This document shows positions 27,474-35,316 of a DNA stretch of 64,000 nt, piece after piece (position 1 is the first letter of the stretch; the number at the start of each line of letters is the position of its first letter). This DNA is from an uncultured Pseudohongiella sp. GTDB taxonomy: Bacteria > Pseudomonadota > Gammaproteobacteria > Pseudomonadales > Pseudohongiellaceae. The stretch is from positions 1,840,577-1,904,576 of the forward strand of contig OX638323.1 of NCBI GenBank assembly GCA_951812715.1, given 5' to 3'. The notes beneath the pieces are model-generated. The model did not search any database. It was not told where the DNA came from and saw only the letters and a list, made by a program, of their open reading frames with translations. The translations under genes and the position numbers were made by a program.

Positions 27474-27636
27474 GGTCTCGATAGTAGCACTTCCCTTAAA
27501 GGGAGAATATGCGCTAGGGCAAGAAACGAATCTCCCCTCGCGGCGCTGGTGCGGAGCGATCTGCTTCGCATCATGGTTGACCTCGCGAAATCGCCCTCCC
27601 AAAATAGTTGATCACGCTCCGACAAGAGATGCCGAC

Positions 27637-29856
27637 ATGTTTCGCCTGTCCGTTCTGCCAGTCCTCTCCGTTGTGCTCGTTTCAGCTTGCTCCGAGAGGG
27701 TCGGCACCAGTGGTACGCTGGCGCCGGAATCCATCGAGCCGCCAATTGAGCTGGAAGTGCTTTCCACCCGTTCCTGGCTGGTAACCGGCGGCGACGCACT
27801 AGTGGAGGTGCGTGTTACCGATGACGAGGGGAGCTTGCAGCCGGGCGACTTGCGCGTCGAATTGAACGGCGGAGATATAACGTCGCGGTTCCGGCAGACC
27901 TCGGAACGGGCCATACAGGCCCTGCTGGAAATTCTGCCGGAAGGCGACAGCGAGTTGCGTGCGCGCCTGAGCGGAATTTCCGAGGCAGCTACGCTTACCA
28001 TTACCAACTGGCCCAACACCGGGCCGATAATTTCCGGACCGCAAGAGCAGCCTTTCTATTGCCAGACGCGGGAGTTTGTAACCGTGGCGGGGGAGTTGCT
28101 TGGCGAGTCGACGGATCGGCAGTGCTCCGTTGAAACCCGGGTGGACTACGTCTATTGGAGCGATCAGGACCAGGAATTCAAGCCGTACCGGGTTCAATTC
28201 GGCGGACCGCCGCCATTTGATCTCGCCCGGATCAATAGCCGGGGCGGCGCCATTCCCTATATCGTGAGAGTGGAAACCGGCGTCGTCAATCGCGCGGTGT
28301 ACGAGATCGCCATGTTGCACAATCCCGAGGACGGCGAGCTCAGTCCGTGGCGGCGTAGCGACGGCTGGAATGGCAAGCTGGTTTACACCCACGGCGGCGG
28401 CTGCCGCGGCGGCTGGTATCAGCAAGGCTCCCGGACTGGCGGCGTCATGCGCCGAGGTCTGTTCGAGCAAGGCTACGCGGTGGTGTCTTCTTCGCTAAAC
28501 GTGTTCGGCCAGAACTGTAATGACCTGCTCGCGTCCGAGACGCATATCATGGTCAAGGAACGCTTCATTGAGCATTATGGCGCACCGATTTACACCATCG
28601 CTACTGGCGCGTCCGGCGGCTCCTACCAGTCGCATCAGACCGCTGACAACTATCCCGGCGTGTTCGATGGCGTCATCGTCAGCGCCAGCTTTCCCGATGT
28701 CACGTCCGCAACCGTTTTCACCGTAGCCGATGCGCGTCTGCTGCACCATTTTTTCGAGGAGATCAGCCCGGGAGAGTTCAGCCGCGAGCAACAGCGGGCG
28801 GTATCCGGTTTTGGTTCCTGGGCTTCCATAGCCAACCTCAGCCGCGGCGCGGCCCGACTCGATCCCATTTTCGATTCGGACGCATTGCCGGAAGATCAAG
28901 GCGGCGAAGTTAACTTGGATGAATTGCGCGCGGTGTTATATCAGCCGGATCAGGGCGGCATCCGGGCGACGGTTTACGACCATACCGTGAACGTGTACGG
29001 TGAAGAACCCGGCACCGGCATCGCCCTGCGTCCATTGGACAACTACGGCGTGCAATACGGGCTGGGAGCTTTCAACGCTGGCCTGATCTCGGCGCGCCAG
29101 TTCATCGATCTCAACCGTGGCATCGGCGGCTACGACCGCGATATGAACCATGTGTTCGAGCGTCATCGGGCCGACCCGCTGGCGCGCCGCCGCGCCATCG
29201 AAACCGGCCGTATCCTTTACGGGGGCGAAGGTCTGGCCGTAACCCCGGTGATCGACTATCGCGGTTATACCGATCATGCCGAAAACGGCGACATTCACAT
29301 GATCGTGCATCAGTTCTCGACGCGGGAACGGCTGCGGCGGTCCAATGGCGGTATCGGCAATCACGTCATGCAAGTTGGCGGACAATGGGGATTCGAGCCG
29401 GGCCGGGACGATCTGGCCGAATTGTTTCGGCAAATGGACGCGTGGATTCTCCGCATTCAGTCCGACACGTCCTACCTGACCCCCCGACAAGTCGTCGCGG
29501 CCAACCGGCCCGTGGGATTGACCGACGCCTGCTGGGACGCCACTGGCCTGGATCGAGTCAAGATCGAGGAAGAACTCAGCTACGGCGGGGACGGCCGCTG
29601 CGACGAGCTTTATCCGGCTTATCCGACGCCGCGCCATGTGGCGGGGGCGCCGCTCGCTAACGATATCGTTTCCTGCCATCTGCGGCCGCTAAACCGGGAC
29701 GACTACCGCCAGCCGTTTATTGAGCGCGAATGGGCGGAATTGCAAGTGGTTTTTGCCAACGGGGTTTGCGACTGGAACCGTGGAGACGCCAGCGGCGCCC
29801 AACATCAGGGCAGTTGGCTTTCGTTCGGCCCCTCTCCGGTCAATCGGGTCAATTGA
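27637..29856 (+). CDS. DUF6351 family lipoprotein, predicted alpha/beta hydrolase
   Basis: 739 residues from the ATG at 27637, with a lipoprotein signal (LVSACS, Cys18); the longer upstream frame is spurious and overlaps the divergent gene. Residues ~30-130 are beta-rich (ELEVLSTRSWLVTGGDALVEV). The hydrolase part contains a nucleophile elbow GASGGS (Ser326), then YPGVFDGVIVSASFPD, features of the tannase/feruloyl-esterase-like DUF6351 proteins. A late His (HMIVHQFSTRERL) may complete the triad. The substrate is unknown. The last ~520 coding bases are duplicated downstream. Confidence 0.8.
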   Translation: MFRLSVLPVLSVVLVSACSERVGTSGTLAPESIEPPIELEVLSTRSWLVTGGDALVEVRVTDDEGSLQPGDLRVELNGGDITSRFRQTSERAIQALLEILPEGDSELRARLSGISEAATLTITNWPNTGPIISGPQEQPFYCQTREFVTVAGELLGESTDRQCSVETRVDYVYWSDQDQEFKPYRVQFGGPPPFDLARINSRGGAIPYIVRVETGVVNRAVYEIAMLHNPEDGELSPWRRSDGWNGKLVYTHGGGCRGGWYQQGSRTGGVMRRGLFEQGYAVVSSSLNVFGQNCNDLLASETHIMVKERFIEHYGAPIYTIATGASGGSYQSHQTADNYPGVFDGVIVSASFPDVTSATVFTVADARLLHHFFEEISPGEFSREQQRAVSGFGSWASIANLSRGAARLDPIFDSDALPEDQGGEVNLDELRAVLYQPDQGGIRATVYDHTVNVYGEEPGTGIALRPLDNYGVQYGLGAFNAGLISARQFIDLNRGIGGYDRDMNHVFERHRADPLARRRAIETGRILYGGEGLAVTPVIDYRGYTDHAENGDIHMIVHQFSTRERLRRSNGGIGNHVMQVGGQWGFEPGRDDLAELFRQMDAWILRIQSDTSYLTPRQVVAANRPVGLTDACWDATGLDRVKIEEELSYGGDGRCDELYPAYPTPRHVAGAPLANDIVSCHLRPLNRDDYRQPFIEREWAELQVVFANGVCDWNRGDASGAQHQGSWLSFGPSPVNRVN

Positions 29857-29951
29857 AGCTGTTTTCTGGACCAGCAACGTTCCCGGTCAGAATTAGCCCA
29901 TAAATCCGGCACTGTTGTCCTGCTTCCCAGTCGATGGCCCAGTGGAATTCG
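29334..29951 (+). repeat. Segmental duplication, copy 1 (3' end of DUF6351 gene and flank)
   Basis: 618 bases repeated at 30086-30703 with an offset of 752 and only a few substitutions, for example TCCTACCTG versus TCCTCCCTG. The unit covers the last ~175 codons, the stop and ~95 bases beyond it. Confidence 0.9.
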
Positions 29952-30023
29952 TGGCCAACTTCCCGGATGTCCTTGCCTGCATCTGATTCCGGGAGAGGGG
30001 AACCCGAGAGGGGGAACCCGAGA

Positions 30024-30075
30024 GGGGACACCCACCCGGCAGTTCGGGCGACTCAAGCCGAAGTGGGTGTCCCAT
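30024..30075. repeat. Palindrome GGGACACCCAC...GTGGGTGTCCC at duplication junction
   Basis: Perfect 11-bp arms around a ~28-nt loop, lying just before duplication copy 2. The arm is the same core that recurs at 24.5 and 45.3 kb. Just upstream GAGAGGGGAACCC is repeated. Confidence 0.75.
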
Positions 30076-30085
30076 GGATATGGTT

Positions 30086-30608
30086 GCGGCGGGCCAATGG
30101 CGGTATCGGCAATCACGTCATGCAAGTTGGCGGACAATGGGGATTCGAGCCGGGCCGGGACGATCTGGCCGAATTGTTTCGGCAAATGGACGCGTGGATT
30201 CTCCGCATTCAGTCCGACACGTCCTCCCTGACCCCCCGACAAGTCGTCGCGGCCAACCGGCCCGTGGGATTGACCGACGCCTGCTGGGACGCCACTGGCC
30301 TGGATCGAGTCAAGATCGAGGAAGAACTCAGCTACGGCGGGGACGGCCGCTGCGACGAGCTTTATCCGGCTTATCCGACGCCGCGCCATGTGGCGGGGGC
30401 GCCGCTCGCTAACGATATCGTTTCCTGCCATCTGCGGCCGCTAAACCGGGACGACTACCGCCAGCCGTTTATTGAGCGCGAATGGGCGGAATTGCAAGTA
30501 GTTTTTGCCAACGGGGTTTGCGACTGGGACCGTGGAGACGCCAGCGGCGCTCAACATCAGGGCAGTTGGCTTTCGTTCGGCCCCTCGCCGGTCAATCGGG
30601 TCAATTGA
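30086..30608 (+). pseudogene. Duplicated 3' fragment of the DUF6351 gene
   Basis: Encodes the final ~173 residues of the 27637 gene (from NGGIGNHVMQVGGQWGFEPG to SPVNRVN) with very few changes. It lacks the signal peptide and Ser326 region. An open frame runs into it from 29934 through unrelated sequence, but this has no ribosome site and should not be read as a gene. Confidence 0.85.
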
Positions 30609-30703
30609 AGCTGTTTTCTGGACCAGCAAAATTCCCGGTCAGAATTAGCCCATAAATCCGGCACTGTTGTCCTGCTTCCCAGCCGATGGCCCGGTGGAAT
30701 TCG
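30086..30703 (+). repeat. Segmental duplication, copy 2
   Basis: Partner of 29334-29951. Beyond it (to 30792) the minus strand has a short frame, GDYACTDHEAAAAEFHRA then GQQCRIYGLILTGN, that faintly resembles a Sel1-like repeat. It partly lies inside the duplicated flank and is too short to call a gene. Confidence 0.9.
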
Positions 30704-30792
30704 GCTGCCGCCGCCTCATGATCCGTGCAGGCATAATCGCCTTGCAGCACGCCTGCCGCAAAGTCCGGCAAAATGCCCGGGTTGCAACAGGT

Positions 30793-31947
30793 TCACCTCA
30801 ATGCGCGCTGGCGGTCGGGGCTTTCGGCGTCCAGTACGAATGAGACCGGCACGGACTGGGGCAGATAGCAGATCTCGTCGTCGCAGGCCTGGTAGTTCAG
30901 GAAGCCGGAAATCGTGATCGTGTCCATTTCCGCGAGCGCCGCTTCAGTCTCGGCGGACCCCGCCATCACGATTTCCTGCAACAGCGTGAAAGACTCCTGG
31001 AACACCGGCACGTACTCGTCCAGCGGCGCGAAATAGTAGATTTCCGAATCCGGGTATTCCACCGGCTCCATCCGGTACATGTCGGAACGCGCCAGTTCCA
31101 GGCCAATCACACGATAACCGTTGGCCTCCGCGCCCGGCGCGTAAACGTGCATGTTTGCGTTTGGCCGCACTTCGATGGCAATGGAAAACCTCGTGCCCAC
31201 GCTCACGCTGGTATTGCTCGGCCAGGCGGTGAAGTCGAGTTGCGGCGAGGAACCCTCTATCGCTTCGATGGGTGAAACGCCGATGCCTTCCTTGAGCATC
31301 ACGTTCGAGGTCGTATTGCGCTCGCGATAAAACTCCTCGAAGTAGCGCGAGGTGACGCGACCGTCCGCGTCGACCATGAACGTGCCGGGATACGGCGTGC
31401 CGACGATTGCCCGGCTCGCACCGAACACAGAAACGTATCGGGCCACCTCCGCCATTACGTCGGGATTGTCGGCGTCGGGCCCAAGCCCTTCCGCGGCAAC
31501 CGTATTGAGGATGCCGTAGCGGGATATGACTGCCGAGCCTTCGTCCGCCAGCAGGGGAAAATCGATGCCGCGACGCTGGGCGAAATCCTGCAATACCGCG
31601 GGAGAATCGTAACTGATGGCCGCTACGCCGATACCGGCGTTTTCCAGCTCATCCAATCGTCCTTGCAACTCCACGAGTTGCGCTTTGCAGTAGGGTCACC
31701 AGTCCGCCGAGCGGTGGAACAGCAACATGGCGCCGTTCGGCCCCATGATCGATTCCAGATCGTGGGTGTCGCCGAACTGATCCGTGAGTGCAAAGTCCGG
31801 AACCCGCTCGCCGACCTGGGGTCCGAGTTCGGCCACTACGATCGGCTGTCTTTCCGCGGGTTCGACCGCGTCCTGGCCGACGGCGCCACCGGCGAACGCC
31901 AGCAGGGCCGAAAAAGTCACCACCAACGGAAATGCGTGTCGTTTCAT
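30793..31947 (-). CDS. Probable selenoprotein: UxxC peroxiredoxin-like domain fused to DsbD-N-like domain
   Basis: 384 residues if the TGA at 31696-31698 is read as selenocysteine 84. Before it lie a signal peptide (MKRHAFPLVVTFSALLAFAG) and a redoxin start (VGERVPDFALTDQFGD...NGAMLLFHRSADW). After it comes PYCKAQLVELQGRL in the same frame, so the site is UPYC, where thioredoxin-fold proteins have CxxC. The fold then continues (AISYDSPAVLQDFAQRRGIDFPLLADEGS, GTPYPGTFMVDADGRV). From ~residue 230 a DsbD N-terminal-like domain follows, with a Cys pair (Cys355, Cys360 in YQACDDEICYLP). The TGA would otherwise be a nonsense mutation at exactly the catalytic position in an intact frame. ATG at 31947 is preferred over 32022 because it opens the signal peptide. 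Periplasmic thiol/peroxide chemistry is inferred. Confidence 0.75.
31665..31698 (-). promoter_or_regulatory. Candidate bacterial SECIS element
   Basis: On the minus strand, 14 nt after the UGA, begins a perfect 7-bp stem GCAACUC/GAGUUGC closing a GUG loop (stem 31665-31681). The loop starts 22 nt after UGA and its first base is G. Published bacterial SECIS models expect the loop about 16-37 nt after UGA with a G in its first two positions. Confidence 0.7.
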
Positions 31948-32022
31948 CGGTATGAGTCCCGCCAGTGTGTGATTGCCGCCCATTCTAGCAACGGAATCTG
32001 CAATTATAGAAGTATCCTGCAA

Positions 32023-32063
32023 ATTCCTACTTTCGCGTATCTAAAGTACGAGAAAGTAGGAAT
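32023..32063. promoter_or_regulatory. Operator-like palindrome 1 upstream of hipA-family gene
   Basis: Arms ATTCCTACTTTC and GAAAGTAGGAAT (12 bp, perfect) plus an inner CGTA/TACG pair around TCTAAAG. It sits in the divergent intergenic region between the selenoprotein and the HipA-family gene and shares CTACTTTC with palindrome 2. Confidence 0.65.
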
Positions 32064-32086
32064 ATATTGAGAATATTCTCTGAAAA

Positions 32087-32123
32087 TGCTACTTTCTCCG
32101 ACTTTAGATCGGAGAAAGTAGCA
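32087..32123. promoter_or_regulatory. Operator-like palindrome 2 covering the hipA ribosome site
   Basis: Perfect 15-bp arms (TGCTACTTTCTCCGA / TCGGAGAAAGTAGCA) around CTTTAGA, the reverse complement of the loop in palindrome 1. The centres lie 62 nt apart. The right arm contains GGAG and ends 2 nt before the ATG at 32126, so an RNA hairpin could also hide the ribosome site. Confidence 0.7.
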
Positions 32124-32125
32124 AT

Positions 32126-33928
32126 ATGCTCCATCTCGTCGGGGAAACCATCGACAAGCATCGCGCCCAATATGGCGTGGAGACCGGCAAACTCGTGCAG
32201 ATCATGCGGGGAATCTATGTCGCGGCGGATGACGATGCGGACGCGATGCTGTTCGATCATGCGCCGCGAATCGCCGCCTATCTCTACCCGAGCACATATC
32301 TTTGCGGCGCCAGCGCCGAGTTGCTTGCGCCTACACCGGACCGCCGCCTGTTCCTGGGCAGCAATCGCAATGAACGCACTCGGCTGCGCAATCTGGAAAT
32401 CGTACAAACACGCGCTCCACACTCACCCGAAACGGAACCAGTCGAAATTTCCGATTCCCTTGGTGATTTCAGATCCCGGCGCTCTACCTTGCGTTTCCGA
32501 TACCTGGAGTCCTTTCGCCGGCGCAGCGAAGCCGGGGCGGCCATGCCTACCGCGATGCAAAGCGACATCGCCGCGCGTCTGGTCGATACGGCCGGTGACA
32601 CGCAATCGGCGGTTATCGAGTGTTGGCGACTGGCCGAAGCCAATGGATGGCGCAAGGAAGCAGGCCGGGCGGAAGCGTTTATCGTAACTCCGCTGCGCGA
32701 GGCGGCGGCGCGAAGTAAAACGCTTCATGTCGGCTGGCATGGCAAGCAGGTCGGCGTTCTGGCTCACGACGGTTCAGTGTGGCGCTGGGATCAGACCGCC
32801 TCGGAAAGCGCGATACCCGTTCGCGCCGGAGCGCCGGGGAGTCTGCCGCCGTTCATTGAGAGCCTGCTGCCTGAAGGCTGGCTTGAGCGCGTACTGAAAC
32901 CGAAATCCGAGTTGGATCGGGTAGCCGGCGGCAAACGCTATATGTCGAATATCGTCATTTCGGCGAACACGGAGGATGTTCGGGAAATTCCGTCCGATGC
33001 ACTCGAAGGGAGACTTGAATCATTCGCGCGAGATGGAGTTTTCACAGGCGGTTACGAAGGACCCGCGCCCGCTTTCGAACAATCGCTGGAAGATCGCATG
33101 GCCGAAACCTTCGCGTTCGCGCAGACTCCGCGCCTGTCCGGCGTCCAGATCAAGATGCCGATAAATCTCTCGACCGACGGTCTGTTGCGACCAGCCACCA
33201 ACAGAGCATTTACCCATATCCTCAAACCATCGCCGGGCGCCGGATTCGAAGAACTTCCCAGAGTCGAAGCCGCATGCCTGACGGCCGCCCGCGCCTGCGG
33301 TTTCGAGACCCCCGCCCATGCGCTCATTGCGATGCCCGGAGGACTGCCCGACGCGCTGCTTATCGAGCGCTTCGACATCCGGCGAGACCATAACGATCGC
33401 CGTAAGATCGCGCTCGAAGACATGGCTTCCGTGCGCGGAGTCGCACCAACCGAAAAATACGAAGGCTCCATCGAGCAAGCCGCGCGGGCGCTCCGGGGCG
33501 TCTCCAGCGAGGTCGAAACCGACATCGCGACATTGATTGCGCGCGCCATATTCGCCTGGCTCATCGCCGACGGCGACTTGCACTTGAAGAACATGGCGGT
33601 CTTGAAGGTAATTCCCGAGGGCGCGAACAACTTTACGTCCGTCCGCCTCGCGCCGGTGTATGACGCGGTAACAACACGAGTATTTCCCGGTCTTGCAAAC
33701 GATCAAATGGCGCTGACGCTGGCGGGCAAGCGCAATCAGCTATCAAGCGGAGACTTCGTTAAGGCGGGCGCGACCATGGGCCTGAGCGCCGCGGTGGTTC
33801 GCGACCGCGTCGAGTCCATGGGCTTGCGCCTGAGCGCGCATATCGAGAGCCTGAGTTCCGCCTCGGGCCGCGTCAATCAGGCGATTGAAATCTGGAAGAA
33901 CAGAATCAGGTCCGCCAACTCAGTTTGA
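32126..33928 (+). CDS. HipA-family kinase toxin fused to N-terminal AbiEi-like regulator domain
   Basis: 600 residues, much longer than HipA (~440). Residues 1-~190 resemble the winged-helix and C-terminal parts of AbiEi-type regulators (GKLVQIMRGIYVA, IAAYLYPSTYLCGASAELL, RTRLRNLEIVQT). Residues ~195-600 are HipA-like: HVGWHGKQVGVLAHD, LLPEGWLE, the nucleotide loop LSGVQIKMPINL, a catalytic-loop-like IADGDLHLKNMAVL and metal-site YDAVTT. A stop at 32105-32107 fixes the start at ATG 32126. HipA proteins are Ser/Thr kinases that arrest growth. The fused DNA-binding domain may self-regulate through the two palindromes. No separate hipB is present. Confidence 0.75.
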   Translation: MLHLVGETIDKHRAQYGVETGKLVQIMRGIYVAADDDADAMLFDHAPRIAAYLYPSTYLCGASAELLAPTPDRRLFLGSNRNERTRLRNLEIVQTRAPHSPETEPVEISDSLGDFRSRRSTLRFRYLESFRRRSEAGAAMPTAMQSDIAARLVDTAGDTQSAVIECWRLAEANGWRKEAGRAEAFIVTPLREAAARSKTLHVGWHGKQVGVLAHDGSVWRWDQTASESAIPVRAGAPGSLPPFIESLLPEGWLERVLKPKSELDRVAGGKRYMSNIVISANTEDVREIPSDALEGRLESFARDGVFTGGYEGPAPAFEQSLEDRMAETFAFAQTPRLSGVQIKMPINLSTDGLLRPATNRAFTHILKPSPGAGFEELPRVEAACLTAARACGFETPAHALIAMPGGLPDALLIERFDIRRDHNDRRKIALEDMASVRGVAPTEKYEGSIEQAARALRGVSSEVETDIATLIARAIFAWLIADGDLHLKNMAVLKVIPEGANNFTSVRLAPVYDAVTTRVFPGLANDQMALTLAGKRNQLSSGDFVKAGATMGLSAAVVRDRVESMGLRLSAHIESLSSASGRVNQAIEIWKNRIRSANSV

Positions 33929-34116
33929 GGTCGCGGCGTGATTGAGCACACTCCCGCAGATAGAGATTGATGAGGCTTTGGTAAGGAATGCCCTTTGCTG
34001 TGGCCATGGCCTTGAAGTAGGCAATGGTGTCTTCGTCGATCCGAATCGTAACCTGTTTTGAGCCTTTTTGCGTACGGGTTCGCGGAAGAATCTGAAAAAT
34101 CGTAGTTGTCACGCAT
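33906..34116 (-). pseudogene. brnA: brnA-type antitoxin, frameshifted
   Basis: The start MRDNYDFSDSSANPYAKRLK (ATG at 34116) is in one frame and the ribbon-helix-helix body KQVTIRIDEDTIAYFKAMATAKGIPYQ...INLYLRECA is in another. They meet at an A-rich CTCAAAACAGG near 34053-34060, where two bases appear lost or one gained. The body alone could start only without the N-terminal arm. The BrnA call rests on the RHS motif and the truncated BrnT in front. Confidence 0.65.
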
Positions 34117-34225
34117 TTCTGTGCCCTTCATAGGAATTTTTTTCCGACTGGTTCGCTTTCCTGGCCGAGATGCCGCGTGGGCCTATGCCGAAGACAACTT
34201 GTCTAAATGCTCGTCCGGGTCGCTC
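34109..34225 (-). pseudogene. brnT: brnT toxin remnant (C-terminal end)
   Basis: The frame ends QVVFGIGPRGISARKANQSEKNSYEGHRNA with its stop overlapping the brnA start (ATGCGTGA). ISARKA...E..YEG is the usual C-terminus of BrnT toxins. The upstream two thirds of the toxin are not recognisable. Confidence 0.55.
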
Positions 34226-34337
34226 GAATACTCCTAATTGTGCGGGAAAATTGACCTTCAGGATACGAATGAAGGAAAATCCCAAGCATGGGCCCGCGAC
34301 CGCTGCTGGCGTATTCTCCAGTTCGAGGAGTGAGCGA

Positions 34338-34562
34338 ATGAACGATCTTCTTCAAAAAGCATTCGAAAGAGCGTCCACGCTGCCCACGGATGAACAGGAG
34401 AGATTTGCCCGCTTCCTGTTGGCTGAACTGGAGTCCGAACAACAATGGACAGAACTTTTTTCCCGCCCGGAATCCGAAGAATTGCTGGACCGGCTGTCGG
34501 GTGAGGCTTTGTCTGACCATCGCGCAGGAAAAACCCGGTTGCTGGACCCGGAAGATTTGTAA
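34338..34562 (+). CDS. Small antitoxin-like protein of a RelE-type pair
   Basis: 74 residues from ATG 34338 with GAGGAG just upstream; the longer frame from 34170 is discarded. An acidic helical protein: LLQKAFERASTLPTDEQERFARFLLAELESEQQW, then LLDRLSGEALSDHRAGKT. This is the form of short antitoxins encoded before RelE/ParE-like toxins, and the next frame is such a toxin. Likely binds and neutralises the partner, if the partner is still made. Confidence 0.6.
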   Translation: MNDLLQKAFERASTLPTDEQERFARFLLAELESEQQWTELFSRPESEELLDRLSGEALSDHRAGKTRLLDPEDL

Positions 34563-34565
34563 GCG

Positions 34566-34839
34566 TGCGGTCCTTATACCAGCCGAAGCTTCTGGGATGC
34601 TTATCGGCGCCTTCCCCCCTCATGTGCGCAAGCAGGCCCAGGATTCCTACCGCTTCTTCATCTCCAATCCCAACCACCCCGGATTGGAATTCAAACGGAT
34701 TGGCCGACGACGTCCCGTTTACTCGGTAAGAGTAAGCATCGACTATCGTGCTCTCGGGATTCTCGAACAGGATGAGATCGTCTGGTTCTGGATCGGCCCG
34801 CACCACCAATATGACAAATTATTGACCCGCGCAAAATAG
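34566..34839 (+). pseudogene. RelE/ParE-like toxin, frameshifted
   Basis: The C-terminal core is intact: HVRKQAQDSYRFFISNPNHPGLEFKRI, PVYSVRVSIDYRALG, EIVWFWIGPHHQYDKLL, typical of the RelE/ParE toxin fold. The preceding TSRSFWDAYRRLPP lies in a different frame, joined at a CCCCCC tract near 34614-34620. The probable start GTG CGG TCC at 34566 is in the third frame. Two single-base changes are needed to restore one reading. An ATG at 34597 could still make an 80-residue shortened protein. Confidence 0.6.
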
Positions 34840-34901
34840 CAGCCCGACCACTGGGCGTATGGAAAGAGAAAACGCATCAGGCAATAGAACGACACTTACT
34901 T

Positions 34902-35219
34902 TCAGCCAACCGCGTCCAGCCCATTCTTCTCGACCAGAGTCAGAAGTTTCAGCGATGCGGCGCGCGGACGCTTTTCCCCTCGCTCCCATTGACTGACCAA
35001 TCCCGCGGTCACATTCAGATACCTGGCGAACACCGCCTGACTCGCGTTTTCTCGCTCACGAATCGCGCGAATCCGTTGCGGAGACAACTCTTCCACCGGA
35101 GTAAGGCACAGTTCATCGAAAACCTTCATCGTCCGCTTTGGCATGACTCCCGCTTCCGTCAGGCCGAGCGCCGTTTCGTGAACCGCCGCGAGGGCGTCGC
35201 TCTGGTATCGTTTCATCAT
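34902..35219 (-). CDS. XRE-family HTH antitoxin-like regulator (HigA2-like)
   Basis: 105 residues: a non-conserved N-terminal arm, then an HTH at about residues 52-80 (RIRAIRERENASQAVFARYLNVTAGLVSQWERGEKRP) and a terminal helix LKLLTLVEKNGLDAV. This is the layout of HigA/RelB2-type antitoxins that act on the operon promoter. No toxin gene sits in front of it on the minus strand, so it appears to be an orphan. Confidence 0.75.
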   Translation of the reverse strand: MMKRYQSDALAAVHETALGLTEAGVMPKRTMKVFDELCLTPVEELSPQRIRAIRERENASQAVFARYLNVTAGLVSQWERGEKRPRAASLKLLTLVEKNGLDAVG

Positions 35220-35316
35220 CGCAAATCACCTCGAAGAATGAATCCCTAACCAATTGAAAGGGCAACCGTGCGAAGCTCCTACAGTCTCCAAACAGTTTTC
35301 CGGTTCGGTGCAGGAC

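Noticed and set aside
27265..27636. N-terminal 124 codons of the DUF6351 frame
   Set aside because: They overlap the divergent gene and precede a proper lipoprotein signal starting at 27637.
29934..30608. A 224-residue gene
   Set aside because: Its first ~50 codons lie in the junction sequence without start signal; the rest is the duplicated end of the DUF6351 gene.
33020..33706. 228-codon minus-strand frame inside the HipA-family gene
   Set aside because: Shadow of the HipA coding strand; the plus-strand frame contains all kinase motifs.
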